From Promethearchaeota archaeon (GTDB lineage Archaea > Asgardarchaeota > Lokiarchaeia > Sigyniarchaeales > SOKP01): DNA of 64,000 nucleotides. The number at the start of each line of letters is the position of its first letter. The first letter of the stretch is position 1. The stretch covers positions 124,001-188,000 of the forward strand of contig JAHPZE010000003.1 in assembly GCA_019058365.1 (NCBI GenBank), in the 5' to 3' direction. Shown piece after piece: positions 17,103 through 28,121 of the stretch. The notes under the pieces are model-generated. The model was not told the DNA's origin. It searched no databases and was given only the letters and a program-made list of their open reading frames with translations. A program made the translations under genes and the position numbers.

Positions 17103-17220
17103 TGCGGGAAGGGAGATTTGAACTCCCGAACTCCTACGAGAATGGATTCTAAGTCCACCGCCTATGGTCAGCCATCGATCAAGCGCCTTACAGCCTTTGA
17201 CCAGACTTGGCAATTCCCGC
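17103..17220 (-). tRNA. tRNA-Leu (UAG) with an intron
   Basis: Class II tRNA with acceptor GCGGGAA / TTCCCGC, discriminator A and no encoded CCA. The D-arm has GCC/GGC, and the anticodon stem GTGGA/TCCAT with loop CTTAGAA gives anticodon TAG. A long variable arm (CTCGTAGGAG) fits leucine, and the T-arm is GGGAG-TTCAAAT-CTCCC. About 33 bases (roughly 17160-17192) lie between the D-stem and the anticodon stem and must be removed; the boundary is ambiguous because GGC occurs at both ends. Confidence 0.9.
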
Positions 17221-17396
17221 AAGTTGATATGTTAAAATTGTATTAATAATTAATTAAAAGACTAAGAAATAAAAAAAATTTTTTATAAGAGATTTAAAAA
17301 TTAAATACGATTGAATTAAAAGATAAAAATTTATTATTATACATAATACTAGAAATATAATATCAAGACTTAGCACAAAAAAACCTGATTTCTCTA

Positions 17397-18395
17397 ATGA
17401 GTGTAAGAGAGTCCTTAATAAAACATTTAACATCTATTCTCCGAGCATCAGAAGGTACATTTTTAGTTGTGTTATGTGATCAGAATGGTCTTTCAATAGC
17501 AAAAATAGGGAGAAAGAGTGAGATCGACTTAAACCCAAATCAAATCACAAGTTTAGCTTCAGCAGCTTTTTCTGCTAGCGAAGAAAATTGGGAAGATTTA
17601 AATATTAAAGACCAAGTTATTTCATTTTCATACTTTGATAAAGTTTGTTTAATAACAATTAGAATTAATGAAACACTTCTAACTATAGTGCATGATTACC
17701 ATAAAGATTGGCCTCTAGATGCAGATAATTTAGCCACCGCCATGTATTATTTGAAACAAAAATTAGGTGAATTTTTTGGAAGTGGAGATCAATCAGAGAG
17801 AGATGTTGAAATTTTTTGCGATAAAGTTCGTAGTGCGATTTATCTTTTTGGAATGGGTTCTGAAGTTCCCTTCGTATCTTATAAGCCCGAAAAATTTGAA
17901 CAATCATATTTGTTACCTTCAATAAGTACAATTTTAGATTCCATTCAGAATCCCATTTTTATAAGATATGCTCTAGTTAACCCTTCTGGTTTAACTTTGG
18001 ATGCTAGAGAAGTAAGTGGCCAAAATTTACCTATAACTATTGAGGCTTTCTCTGCAAATGCGAATGCAGCTTTTCAAAAAATGAAAGAGGAATCTCGGGG
18101 AAGTTCTATAGGAGATTTATTATGCTATATTACAATTTCTGGGGAGAATACTGAAAGTTTCTATGGGCTTATTACTTGCCCGTCAGCAAAAATAAAATTC
18201 TCCACAATGGATAAAACATCAAATATAGAAGATATTTCTTTTATTGGTTTATTTACATTAACATATGGGGGAATACCAGTTATCTGTGAATCAAGAAACA
18301 TAATAAGTTCAATTATGCAAATATTTGGTGAAGAACACATAACTATGAACTTTATAAAATCTGTAAATGTTCTTACAAGTTTTAAGTATGAATAG
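17397..18395 (+). CDS. Double Roadblock/LC7-domain protein
   Basis: The 332-residue protein contains two Roadblock/LC7-like domains in tandem. The first (about residues 5-105) shows the classic order: helix, SEGTFLVVLCDQNGLSIA strand pair, helix (QITSLASAAFSASEEN), then strands ending with LLTIVHD. The second (about 180-320) repeats it, with YALVNPSGLTLDA and a helix around residues 220-235. Roadblock proteins form homodimers that pair with small GTPases of the MglA, Rag or Arf-like classes and act as GAPs or scaffolds. Asgard genomes carry many. No GTPase is directly adjacent here; a similar double-domain protein lies at 26203. Confidence 0.82.
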   Translation: MSVRESLIKHLTSILRASEGTFLVVLCDQNGLSIAKIGRKSEIDLNPNQITSLASAAFSASEENWEDLNIKDQVISFSYFDKVCLITIRINETLLTIVHDYHKDWPLDADNLATAMYYLKQKLGEFFGSGDQSERDVEIFCDKVRSAIYLFGMGSEVPFVSYKPEKFEQSYLLPSISTILDSIQNPIFIRYALVNPSGLTLDAREVSGQNLPITIEAFSANANAAFQKMKEESRGSSIGDLLCYITISGENTESFYGLITCPSAKIKFSTMDKTSNIEDISFIGLFTLTYGGIPVICESRNIISSIMQIFGEEHITMNFIKSVNVLTSFKYE

Positions 18396-18425
18396 GAAAG
18401 GAACAAAATTGTTAATTTTAATAAT

Positions 18426-18914
18426 TTGGTGATTGTTTTTAATAATTCAATAATGACTATCTTCGATCCAATAAAAGAAATACCTAAAGTATTTTGTCTT
18501 AATTATGGAGAATGTGATCCGAAGAAATGTACTGCAAATAAACTAAAAAAACTTAATCTTTTAAAATCTATAAATAACATTAAAAGTCCATTAAATAATT
18601 CCATTATTTTAGATCCATTTGCCAGACAAGAGTTATCTGATCTTGATAGAAATATTGTTCTTAGATATGGTTTAATTGTAATTGACTGTTCTTGGAATAA
18701 TATTTTGAATTTAAAGAAATTGACATTTAAAAACGCTCGTAAATTGCCTCCTTTAATTGCTGCTAATCCAACAAATTATGGTAAATGGGAAAAATTAAGC
18801 TCAGCAGAAGCCCTAGTGGCAGCATTATTTATAACAAAATTTATTGAATATGGGAATCTGATTCTCTCAAAATTTTCTTGGGGTATTCAATTTAAAGAAT
18901 TAAACAAATTTTAA
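18426..18914 (+). CDS. Tsr3-like rRNA aminocarboxypropyltransferase
   Basis: Up to 162 residues with family signatures: CDPKKCTANKLKK near the N-terminus, GLIVIDCSWNN in the middle, and RKLPPLIAANPTNYGKWEKLSSAEALVAALF, reported here only as a region, in the C-terminal third. Tsr3 transfers the aminocarboxypropyl group of SAM to a modified uridine of small-subunit rRNA during ribosome maturation. The listed start is TTG 18426; a GGTGAT ribosome-binding site at 18428 makes this start doubtful, and the true start may be a later codon, such as ATG 18453. The gene follows the Roadblock gene by 30 bases on the same strand. Confidence 0.88.
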   Translation: MVIVFNNSIMTIFDPIKEIPKVFCLNYGECDPKKCTANKLKKLNLLKSINNIKSPLNNSIILDPFARQELSDLDRNIVLRYGLIVIDCSWNNILNLKKLTFKNARKLPPLIAANPTNYGKWEKLSSAEALVAALFITKFIEYGNLILSKFSWGIQFKELNKF

Positions 18915-18949
18915 AAAAAAAATTAGAAAAATAAAAATCATCAAATATA

Positions 18950-20551
18950 TTAATCCGCGGACCCTTTTGAAAGCCCAGAAGCTGCTATGACGTCATCTAT
19001 CTTAAGGATCATCGCAGAAACTTCCGTTGCAGATTGAATTGCTTGAGTTAGGACAGATAAAGGCTCTAGAACCCCCAGCTTTACCATATCGTCTGTTTTT
19101 CCTGTGTCGATGTTAATACCTTTAGACTTCCCTTCTTCAGTTTCATGTTGTGATCTTAATTCTACTATTAAATCTACTGGATTATATCCCGCATTTTCAA
19201 CTAAAGTCTTAGGAATTATTTCTAAGGCATTAGCATACACTTCGATCGCTAACTGTTCTCTTCCTCCGATTGATCTCGCATATAATTTAAGCCTCTTTGC
19301 AAGTTCTATTTCTGAAGCGCCACCACCAGGTAAGATAAAAGGCAATTCTATAGCTGCTTTGACAACCGATAAAGCATCGTGAAGCATTCTTTCTGCTTCG
19401 TCCACGACATGTTCAATTCCCGCTCTAATTAATATACTCACTGCTTTTGGATCAGCACATTCAGAAACGATTATCATGTTGTCATCTCCTATTTTCTTCT
19501 CTTCCACTTTTCCAGCTTCTCCTAAATCTTTTTCACTAATTTCAAATATATTATTGATAATTTTTGCATTAGTTGCTCGAGCTAATTTCTCCATATCTGA
19601 TCTTTTTACTCTTCGGACTGTTATAATATCTTCTTTTGCTAGATAGTTTTGTGCTTTATCATCAACACCTTTTTGACAAAAAACAACATTCGCACCAATC
19701 TCTTTTAATTTTGCAACACGATTTTTTAACATATTTGCTTCTTCTTCAAGAAATTTATTGATTTGATCAGGGGTTTGAACTCGTATTTCAGCATCGAATT
19801 CTGTTTTTTCTACTTCTAAAGAAGCGCTGATTAACGCAATCCTTGCATTTTTAATTGATTTTGGCATCATAGGATGAACCACTTCTTTATCAACAATAAT
19901 CCCATCTATGATATTAGTGTCTAAAAGGCTCTTTCCTTCTTTTTTGATAATTTGAATTTGATCTAAATCTATTATAACATGACTTCCACGTTGTTCTTTA
20001 ACTTGGCTTACTGCTTTAACAGCAATATCTGCAAAATGACTTTTTACAGTAATTAATTTACTGTTCATTGAAGTTTCTGCAACTTTCATTAAAGTAGCTT
20101 TATCGTTAATCTCTATTTTTGTTGCTAATTCTTTCAAAATCTCTTTACTTTTTAATAACGCTTTTCGATAACCCCTAAAGATAATAGTAGGGTGTACTCC
20201 CTGTTCCATTAACTCTTCTGCAAGATTTAACAATTCTCCTGAAATAATAACACTTGTAGTAGTTCCATCTCCTACTTTATCGTCTTGAGTCTTAGCTACT
20301 TCTACTATCATTTTGGCTGCAGGATGCTCGACATCAATCTTGTCTAAAATCGTTGCTCCATCATTTGTAATCGTAACATCTCCTAGCGAATCAACAAGCA
20401 TTTTATCCATACCTTTTGGACCTAACGTTGTTCTTACAGCTTCAGCAACAGCTTTAGCAGCAGCAATGTTGTTCTTTTGGGCATCTTTCCCTTGTTTTCT
20501 TTCTGCTCCTTCTCTTAATATAAGGATTGGAACACCCGATAATTGTGCCAT
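18950..20551 (-). CDS. thsA: Thermosome subunit (group II chaperonin)
   Basis: The 533-residue protein matches the full length of archaeal thermosome and eukaryotic CCT subunits. Visible signatures are the N-terminal [31 protein letters not shown] (ATP-binding Asp) and the C-terminal [10 protein letters not shown]. It would form a double-ring ATP-dependent folding chamber with a built-in lid in the cytoplasm. The C-terminus ends SGLSKGSAD without a GGM tail. It is convergent with the Tsr3 gene and divergent from the VirD4-like gene. Whether other subunits exist cannot be judged from this window. Confidence 0.97.
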   Translation of the reverse strand: MAQLSGVPILILREGAERKQGKDAQKNNIAAAKAVAEAVRTTLGPKGMDKMLVDSLGDVTITNDGATILDKIDVEHPAAKMIVEVAKTQDDKVGDGTTTSVIISGELLNLAEELMEQGVHPTIIFRGYRKALLKSKEILKELATKIEINDKATLMKVAETSMNSKLITVKSHFADIAVKAVSQVKEQRGSHVIIDLDQIQIIKKEGKSLLDTNIIDGIIVDKEVVHPMMPKSIKNARIALISASLEVEKTEFDAEIRVQTPDQINKFLEEEANMLKNRVAKLKEIGANVVFCQKGVDDKAQNYLAKEDIITVRRVKRSDMEKLARATNAKIINNIFEISEKDLGEAGKVEEKKIGDDNMIIVSECADPKAVSILIRAGIEHVVDEAERMLHDALSVVKAAIELPFILPGGGASEIELAKRLKLYARSIGGREQLAIEVYANALEIIPKTLVENAGYNPVDLIVELRSQHETEEGKSKGINIDTGKTDDMVKLGVLEPLSVLTQAIQSATEVSAMILKIDDVIAASGLSKGSAD

Positions 20552-20672
20552 CTCTTATTCACTTTTTCAATTGTTAATATAAATTTTTATTTATATAGAT
20601 CTCTAAGTCATAAAATTAAAAAAGTTTACGAAAAATAATTAAAAGCTTTGTTTCTGGGTTTTTTAAAATTTA

Positions 20673-22496
20673 GTGGTGTTTTTAAAATTGAAGAGTAATA
20701 AAGAGTCAAAATATTCAATTATGATATCCATTACTTTTTTTTCTGGCTTAAGTCTGATATCTCTTTGTGTAAATATTATATTCTATATATATAAAAAGAA
20801 AAAATATTATTTAAGCCGAATTAAAGTGTTGATATTTGGAATTTTAATATGTACTACAATATCTCTTATTGCTAATATACCATTTTTTATCATTAATAGT
20901 GCTGAGCCATTTTTAGAAAAAAAACAAGGATATATTATTCCAACAGTCTTATTCAATTTAGCAAATATACAATATAGCTTTTCGGTTATTCTTTTTTTAC
21001 TAAGTTTTTTACAGGGAGATGAGAACATCATAAATCTTGAAATCCCAACAAAGTTGAGTAATAAAAAAGGGAATATTCCTATTGGAAGAATTTTAAAAGG
21101 AAAAGCTAAAAAAAAAAAGTTTAATTTAGCCTTAAAAGATCTTGAGAAGCATATGTTTATATGTGGAGCAACAGGGACGGGAAAAAGTAACTTTTTACAA
21201 AATTTCTTAATTAATTTTAAAAAAGTGCATGATATTCCTTTCTTTCTTGTTGAATTTAAAGGAGAATATCATTTTCTTCAAAAAAATATACAAGATGTTC
21301 TCATATTATGGCCGGGTCAAAATTTTTCTATAAATATTTTTAATCCAGAAAATGTAAGCCCTATTATTCATGCTGAAAGAATATTTGATATTTTGAAAAG
21401 TGGGAAGTTATTAGATGAGAGTTCTGAGTTTTCTCCACAAATGGAGAAGGTTTTAGTTGAAATTTTAGTAAAAGTCTGTGGAAATAAAGACTATCGAAGT
21501 TGGAAAGGGTTTGAGCACTGGTGCAACGAGTATCTAAAAAATAATAAGAATATCATACCAATGTTGAGCCAAACACTAATAAGTATTAAGAACCGAATCA
21601 GAAGGTTTTCAGTAGGACCATTAAAGGCTTTATTTGAAAAGAAGAATGAAATCAACATATATTATTTATTTAAAAAGAATGTTATCATTGATCTAAGTTC
21701 GATTATCCGTTTAGGTGGTGAGAAAGAGGATGCTCTATTCTTTCTAAATATGATTCTAAAATATTTATGGGATATAAATTTGACAAAAGGTTCATATAAT
21801 TTCAATGGAATCCAGCATATCACTATTATTGAAGATGCCCAATATTTCGCTCCACAAGATTTAATGAAAAAGAGTAAATTAACAACATATTTAGAAGATA
21901 TTGCGTTATTGCAAAGAGGAACGGGAGAGTGCTTAATAACTTTAGCAACACGTCCAGATATAAGTAAAGAAATCTTAGCAAACAATGGTGTTGTAGTAAC
22001 GTTTAAAAATCATATGGAAAAGGACATTATGTGCGAATTGCTAAATATTGACATTGAAGATAAGAATTATCTATCAATTTTAGAGGAGGGTCAATGTATT
22101 ATAAGAGTAAACTCAATTAAAGAATCTTTTTTGTTGAAGATCCCCTTAATAAAGCACAATTCAATATTAATTTCAGATATTAAAAAAAACAATAAAATAA
22201 TCTTATATAAAACTAAAAATAGTTTAAAATCGAATTCTAACTCGAAAATTAATATTCTGGGGGATTACATTCAAGAAATAGTGATTAAAAATAAGAAACC
22301 TCATCCTGATAATTCTGAAAATGTAATTCAAATTTTAGATGAATCTAAAAAAGGTAAGTCTCAAAATTCCTCATCAATTATACAAAATACTGAAAGAAAA
22401 AATATAGTAACACAATATATTTCTAATCTAGATACTTATAGTGAGTTAGAAGCATATATTAATCACCTTTACAAGTTGCATAGAAAAAAGGAATAA
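20673..22496 (+). CDS. Membrane-bound HerA/VirD4-like ATPase
   Basis: About 600 residues. Three hydrophobic segments occupy roughly residues 17-110. A cytoplasmic ATPase then begins, with Walker A GATGTGKS near residue 166, Walker B TIIEDAQYF near 388, and an arginine-containing LLQRGTGE segment. This is the layout of VirD4/TraG-type coupling proteins and related membrane HerA-like ATPases that pump DNA or protein. No relaxase, pilin or secretion partner is adjacent, so the role is open. The GTG at 20673 may really be the ribosome-binding site (GTGGTGT), with TTG 20688 as the start. The last 120 residues are low-complexity and polar. Confidence 0.8.
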   Translation: MVFLKLKSNKESKYSIMISITFFSGLSLISLCVNIIFYIYKKKKYYLSRIKVLIFGILICTTISLIANIPFFIINSAEPFLEKKQGYIIPTVLFNLANIQYSFSVILFLLSFLQGDENIINLEIPTKLSNKKGNIPIGRILKGKAKKKKFNLALKDLEKHMFICGATGTGKSNFLQNFLINFKKVHDIPFFLVEFKGEYHFLQKNIQDVLILWPGQNFSINIFNPENVSPIIHAERIFDILKSGKLLDESSEFSPQMEKVLVEILVKVCGNKDYRSWKGFEHWCNEYLKNNKNIIPMLSQTLISIKNRIRRFSVGPLKALFEKKNEINIYYLFKKNVIIDLSSIIRLGGEKEDALFFLNMILKYLWDINLTKGSYNFNGIQHITIIEDAQYFAPQDLMKKSKLTTYLEDIALLQRGTGECLITLATRPDISKEILANNGVVVTFKNHMEKDIMCELLNIDIEDKNYLSILEEGQCIIRVNSIKESFLLKIPLIKHNSILISDIKKNNKIILYKTKNSLKSNSNSKINILGDYIQEIVIKNKKPHPDNSENVIQILDESKKGKSQNSSSIIQNTERKNIVTQYISNLDTYSELEAYINHLYKLHRKKE

Positions 22497-22524
22497 TTTT
22501 AAGATATCATAATTCAATATACAT

Positions 22525-23742
22525 ATGACCTTAACAATAGGTATTATTGGGAAACCTAGCAGTGGGAAGACAACATTTTTGAATGCCGCTTGTTTAACAC
22601 ATGCGAAGGTTAGTGAAATACCATTTACTACGATAGAGCCTAATAAGGGAGTAGCTTATGTAAAAAACAAATGTGTCTGTAAAGAATTAAATGTCACCGA
22701 TAATCCTCAAAATTCTATATGTATTGATGGAACTCGTTTTATACCAATTAATTTAATTGATGTTGCGGGGTTAGTTCCAGATGCGCATAAGGGAAAGGGT
22801 TTAGGTAATAGATTTTTAAATGACTTGATCAAAGCAGATGTTCTTCTCCATATAGTAGATATCACTGGATCCCTCGATAAATCTGGAAAATTAGTATCTA
22901 TGGGAGAAAACGATCCCTACGATGATATAATATTTCTAGAAGAGGAAATAAATTTATGGTTCAAAGAAATACTTGAAAGAGAAGATTGGACAAAATTCAC
23001 TAAAACCATAACAACAGAGAAGAGAAAAGTTGTGGAGGCATTATATGATAGGCTTTCAGGTGTAAAAATTACTAAACAACAGATAATCCTTTCATTAAAA
23101 GATTCAAATTTAGAAGGTAAAAATCCAACCACATGGTCAGATATTGAGCTTTTAGAGTTTGTAAAAACTTTAAGACGAAAATCTAAACCTATTTTAATAT
23201 TGGCAAATAAAATTGATAAGGAGATTAGCGATAATAATTTAATAGCGTTAAAAAAGAAATATGCGGATCCAATTATCCCTTGTAGTGCGTTAGCAGAGCA
23301 TTTTTTAAGGAAATATCATGAAGAAAACGTGATTAATTATTTACCGGGATCAAATGATTTCAAAATTACTAACGAAAACAAATTGAAGTCAGAAGTACTA
23401 GAGATGCTGAAAAAGATTAAAGAGAAAATTTTAAAAAAATATGGAGGTACAGGAATTCAAAATGCATTAGATTTTGCTTCATTTATCATAGCAAATCAAA
23501 TTTGTGTTTATCCAGTATCAGATATTAATTCATATTCAGATAACAAAAACAATGTTTTACCAGATGCATTTCTAGTAAAAAAAGGGACTTTATTAAGAGA
23601 TTTTGTAAGAGAAAAAATTCACAGTGAGTTAGCTGAAAATTTTATGTTTGGTATTGATGCTAGGACAAAAAAAAGGTTAGGAGAAAATTACGAATTAAAA
23701 GATAAAGATATTATAAGAATTGTAACATCAAAAAATAGGTAA
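22525..23742 (+). CDS. YchF/Obg-type GTPase with TGS domain
   Basis: The 405-residue protein starts with the P-loop GKPSSGKTT. It has LIDVAGLVPDAHKGKGLG as the extended G3/switch II typical of the Obg/YchF family, ANKID as G4, and a C-terminal TGS-like region ending in EKIHSELAENFMFG...KDKDIIRIVTS. The archaeal members associate with ribosomes and RNA; bacterial YchF prefers ATP. The gene starts 29 bases after the VirD4-like gene and is probably in the same transcript. A long insert between about residues 110 and 210 is helical and charged, as in archaeal homologues. Confidence 0.92.
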   Translation: MTLTIGIIGKPSSGKTTFLNAACLTHAKVSEIPFTTIEPNKGVAYVKNKCVCKELNVTDNPQNSICIDGTRFIPINLIDVAGLVPDAHKGKGLGNRFLNDLIKADVLLHIVDITGSLDKSGKLVSMGENDPYDDIIFLEEEINLWFKEILEREDWTKFTKTITTEKRKVVEALYDRLSGVKITKQQIILSLKDSNLEGKNPTTWSDIELLEFVKTLRRKSKPILILANKIDKEISDNNLIALKKKYADPIIPCSALAEHFLRKYHEENVINYLPGSNDFKITNENKLKSEVLEMLKKIKEKILKKYGGTGIQNALDFASFIIANQICVYPVSDINSYSDNKNNVLPDAFLVKKGTLLRDFVREKIHSELAENFMFGIDARTKKRLGENYELKDKDIIRIVTSKNR

Positions 23743-23749
23743 TTTCAAA

Positions 23750-23905
23750 CTAATCTTGTTTTGATGTTAAGAGAATGTAAATTAGAATAATAACTAATAA
23801 AATGATACCAAAAAAAACTAAGATGAAATTATACATTTCAACACTACTAGTTGTAGTTTGAAATATAAAAAGAATAATTAGCAATAATATTCCATAAACC
23901 TTCAT
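23750..23905 (-). CDS. Small two-segment membrane protein (51 residues)
   Basis: The frame encodes a hydrophobic N-terminal segment (VYGILLLIILFIF), a short polar loop with TTTSS, a second hydrophobic helix (LVFFGIILLVIILIYILL) and a polar tail SKQD. The first segment could be a cleaved signal peptide. It lies just downstream of, and convergent with, the YchF-like gene. Small proteins of this kind are hard to prove; the clean hydrophobic pattern is the main support. Confidence 0.5.
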   Translation of the reverse strand: MKVYGILLLIILFIFQTTTSSVEMYNFILVFFGIILLVIILIYILLTSKQD

Positions 23906-24078
23906 ACTTATAATGAATATTTAATGAATAATTAAAAAATTTCTTATTTTTATTAGAAGTGAAAAGTGAATCCTCAGCTAAAATATAATAACTCTTAATA
24001 ATCCTCAATATTTTAATTTTTTTTTAAGTTCTAATAATTATTTTTTCAGTTTGTCTTATTTCATTTAAAAAAGAAGAA

Positions 24079-24180
24079 TGGACCTGACGGGAATTGAACC
24101 CGTGACCTCTTGAATGCAAGTCAAGCGTTGAAGGTTGGTATTAAATAGAACCTTACAATCTTCCACTGATCTACAGGCCC
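24079..24180 (-). tRNA. tRNA-Ala (UGC) with a D-stem intron
   Basis: Acceptor GGGCCTG / CAGGTCC (with one G-U pair), discriminator A, no encoded CCA. The anticodon stem is CTTGA/TCAAG with loop CTTGCAT, giving TGC. The T-arm is ACGGG-TTCAATT-CCCGT. A 30-base intron (24128-24157) separates positions 24 and 25 of the D-stem; when removed, GATC pairs with GATC. It lies 185 bases downstream of the 16S gene in the same direction, as in the 16S-tRNA-Ala-23S operon of many archaea, but no 23S follows. Confidence 0.92.
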
Positions 24181-24319
24181 AGGTTTTTTACAATTATTAT
24201 TTGTATTAAAAACATTAATAATTAAAATCTTTTACTTTTTTAAAGTCAATACTTTGTATATTTCAAATGAATTTGTTTAATTATAAAATATGAATATAAA
24301 AATGAGGTAAAAGTTAATC

Positions 24320-24336
24320 AAGAACTTACCTAAGAA
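24320..24336 (-). other. 3' half of the pre-16S processing stem
   Basis: In the transcript this reads TTCTTAGG-TAA-GTTCTT and is perfectly complementary, apart from the bulge, to AAGAAC-C-CCTAAGAA in the 5' leader (25917-25931). The stem would enclose the whole 16S and has an internal bulge like those cut by the archaeal splicing endonuclease. Confidence 0.7.
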
Positions 24337-24363
24337 AAGATTCATTTCTAAATTATATATAAA

Positions 24364-25857
<1,494 letters not shown>

Positions 25858-25916
25858 AATTCTTATGAAATTTTTAGCTAAAACTTTAATTATTAATTGG
25901 AATTGAAATGTCGCTA

Positions 25917-25931
25917 TTCTTAGGGGTTCTT
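25917..25931 (-). other. 5' half of the pre-16S processing stem
   Basis: Reads AAGAAC-C-CCTAAGAA in the transcript and pairs with 24320-24336 beyond the 3' end of the 16S, forming 8 and 6 base pairs separated by an asymmetric bulge. Confidence 0.7.
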
Positions 25932-25985
25932 AATTTAACTTTCTTCAGTTATATTTATCAAATATATAACTACATTTTTTATACC

Positions 25986-26053
25986 GCATCTATGATTGAA
26001 CTCTTCATATAACGGAGGTTTACCGTAATCCAAGCTTACACCGGTTAAGATGC
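25986..26053 (-). ncRNA. Structured, tRNA-like element at the start of the 16S leader
   Basis: A 68-base element closed by GCATCT / AGATGC. Inside, on the minus strand, a hairpin ACGG-TAAACCT-CCGT has a seven-base loop like an anticodon arm, and a GAGTTCAATC segment near the 3' side resembles a T-loop. D- and T-stems do not pair well, so it is not a functional tRNA by my reading. It may be a tRNA relic or a leader structure of the rRNA transcript. Confidence 0.35.
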
Positions 26054-26061
26054 GATTTGCT

Positions 26062-26076
26062 AATATATTATAAAGG
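26062..26076 (-). promoter_or_regulatory. Likely TATA box of the 16S rRNA transcript
   Basis: The minus strand reads CCTTTATAATATATT, a good archaeal TATA box. A start about 25 bases downstream would put the transcript start near 26040, inside the structured leader element. The divergent Roadblock gene begins at 26203. Confidence 0.5.
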
Positions 26077-26202
26077 TACAATGTATTTTAAATTTTTTTG
26101 TTTTTCTATGAAGGCGTAAGCTTTCTAAATAAATTTTCGTAGTTTAAAAATCTCTATTAAAATTAAAGAATATCATTTCAAAAAGAGAAATTATGGTTTA
26201 AA

Positions 26203-27204
26203 ATGCATCTAAAAGATAAAATTGGAATTCACTTGGATCAAATAAAACAACTCAAAGGGGTAGAAAATGCAGTATTAACTCAGCGAGATGGGAATCCCAT
26301 TCAATCAACTGGAGTATGGTTTTCTAAAGATGAAATTTTTAATGTAAGTTCAGCAACTAGTGCAATATTCAATGTGGGAATCCACTTACATCCAGAGGAT
26401 TTAAAATATATCCTAATAGAAGGGAAGAAAGCAAAAATTTTAATTGCTCCATTGAATAGTCCATTACATACTTCACTAAATAAAATATTAGAAACACAGG
26501 GTATTTTAGATAGTGATCACGAATTTTTTATCGCAATAACAGCACAACCAAACATAAATTTGGGTGGTATCTTCTTACAAACCAGTGAATGTTTAAAAAA
26601 AATTAAAACAACCCTAATAACATCAGGAGAATCTTTTAAACCACCATTAATTCAGTTTAATAATCAGAAGATCCAGAGTATTATCGAAGGATTCAATCTT
26701 AAAGATACTGAAGATTTAGATTTAATATTATCTTCTTTTTCCTTAAGCTTTTCAGAAGCTATATCCTTAGAATTAAGAAAAGTCTTGAAGAATATTTCTG
26801 TAACTATTCCAGATCTAAATTATGCTTTTATAACAATCGAGGGAGGATTTATCGCTTCTAAAATCTTGAAGAAAATTGATATAGATACTGAAAAGCTAGA
26901 TAAGATCTCAGCAATGAGTTATTCACTATTCCAAACAGCTAATAGATGTGCTTGGTTATTAAAAAAAATGCAAGCAGAAAGAATTCTACTTGACTGTCAA
27001 AATTCATTTCAATTCATTGATGGATTAGGTAAAGCAATTTTTAGCACTGAAATAGGAAAACAGAGACAAAAATTAGGTTTGATACGACTAATACTCCCTC
27101 AATTTTCTAAGAAAATCGATAGTCTTGTTAAAAAAGCCTCAGAAATTAAAGATCATAGAACATTTGATATTAAGAGAATGCTGGGGGAATTAATAATAAA
27201 GTGA
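26203..27204 (+). CDS. Double Roadblock/LC7-domain protein next to MglA-like GTPases
   Basis: The 333-residue protein has two Roadblock/LC7-like halves. The first has IKQLKGVENAVLTQRDGNPIQ as a region, followed by a helix rich in small residues (VSSATSAIFNVG); the second begins near residue 215 with LNYAFITIEGGFIASK and a helix (ISAMSYSLFQTANRCAWLL). This is the MglB-like fold that pairs with small GTPases. It is the first gene of a tight cluster: 12 bases separate it from the next gene, which is itself followed by an MglA-like GTPase. It most likely regulates that GTPase; this is inferred from context. Confidence 0.8.
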   Translation: MHLKDKIGIHLDQIKQLKGVENAVLTQRDGNPIQSTGVWFSKDEIFNVSSATSAIFNVGIHLHPEDLKYILIEGKKAKILIAPLNSPLHTSLNKILETQGILDSDHEFFIAITAQPNINLGGIFLQTSECLKKIKTTLITSGESFKPPLIQFNNQKIQSIIEGFNLKDTEDLDLILSSFSLSFSEAISLELRKVLKNISVTIPDLNYAFITIEGGFIASKILKKIDIDTEKLDKISAMSYSLFQTANRCAWLLKKMQAERILLDCQNSFQFIDGLGKAIFSTEIGKQRQKLGLIRLILPQFSKKIDSLVKKASEIKDHRTFDIKRMLGELIIK

Positions 27205-27216
27205 TATGGTGAGTTA

Positions 27217-28113
27217 ATGAATTTTTTTACCTTTTTAGATAAATTAAAACGGAATTATAATTCTATAATTTTATATTGTTTATTAGATAGAATTCCGATA
27301 ATAGTTTTAGGGGAAGACTCAGATAAGATTGATAACTTTTTGATTGAACTTTCGGAACTTGTCGATTTTCGAAAAGACTATGTATTTTATACCGATTTTA
27401 TCTCAATAAATGATTATGAAAATCTTATATCAAATGAAAATATTGATTATAATTCTCAACGTGCCCATATCAGGTGCCCTTGTAGTGTTTCAATTAAAGC
27501 TTTAAATCAATTTGATAATATAGATTCATGGCTTATTGGATTAATAATTCCTGAAAAAAAAGATGAAGTAGTTTTTATCAAAAATTTAATTAAAGAAAAA
27601 GCAAAAGATTTACTGTTTATTACAATTTCATCTGATACCATTTCAATAAAGCTTGAAGGAATTAATTTAAAATTAATAGATTTAGCACTTGAACAAAATA
27701 CATTTAAAAAAATATCTCAAGATACTGAAAAATCCATAGCAAAAATGAAGAGAGTGCTATCAGATAAAATAACAACAAATCAACTTGATAAAGATTTATT
27801 AAAAACGTTATTAGACTTTGAAGAAGAAAAAAATGAGTTAAAAAAAAATATATTCAAAAGAGAAGTCCAAAATTTTTATTCGGGTTCAAAGAGAGCTTTT
27901 TTTATCTTATCTAGATTAAATCTGCTTAATGATATAGGAATTCAAACTCGGATTGGCAGTAAAACTCTTTTAGAAACAATAGATTATGAAGAAGCACCAA
28001 TCGAAAGAATCCTTTCCTTTATTGATAAAGAATGGGGAGAAAATTTTTCGCCCTTAATCGAGGATGGTAAAAAGGCTTTTATGGGTGATAAAATAGTTTC
28101 ACTTTGGGGTTAG
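27217..28113 (+). CDS. Unknown protein between Roadblock and GTPase genes
   Basis: The 298-residue protein is not recognised in detail. Its N-terminal part has strands and a loop (IPIIVLGEDSDKIDNFL) that resemble a degenerate P-loop-type or Rossmann core without Walker motifs, a CPCS Cys pair near residue 88, and a long charged helix at 190-220. The C-terminal 80 residues look like a winged-helix-like domain. It sits between the MglB-like and MglA-like genes, 12 bases after the first and nine bases before the second, so the three proteins probably work together. A third subunit of the GTPase complex is a fair guess. Confidence 0.65.
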   Translation: MNFFTFLDKLKRNYNSIILYCLLDRIPIIVLGEDSDKIDNFLIELSELVDFRKDYVFYTDFISINDYENLISNENIDYNSQRAHIRCPCSVSIKALNQFDNIDSWLIGLIIPEKKDEVVFIKNLIKEKAKDLLFITISSDTISIKLEGINLKLIDLALEQNTFKKISQDTEKSIAKMKRVLSDKITTNQLDKDLLKTLLDFEEEKNELKKNIFKREVQNFYSGSKRAFFILSRLNLLNDIGIQTRIGSKTLLETIDYEEAPIERILSFIDKEWGENFSPLIEDGKKAFMGDKIVSLWG

Positions 28114-28121
28114 ATAATATT

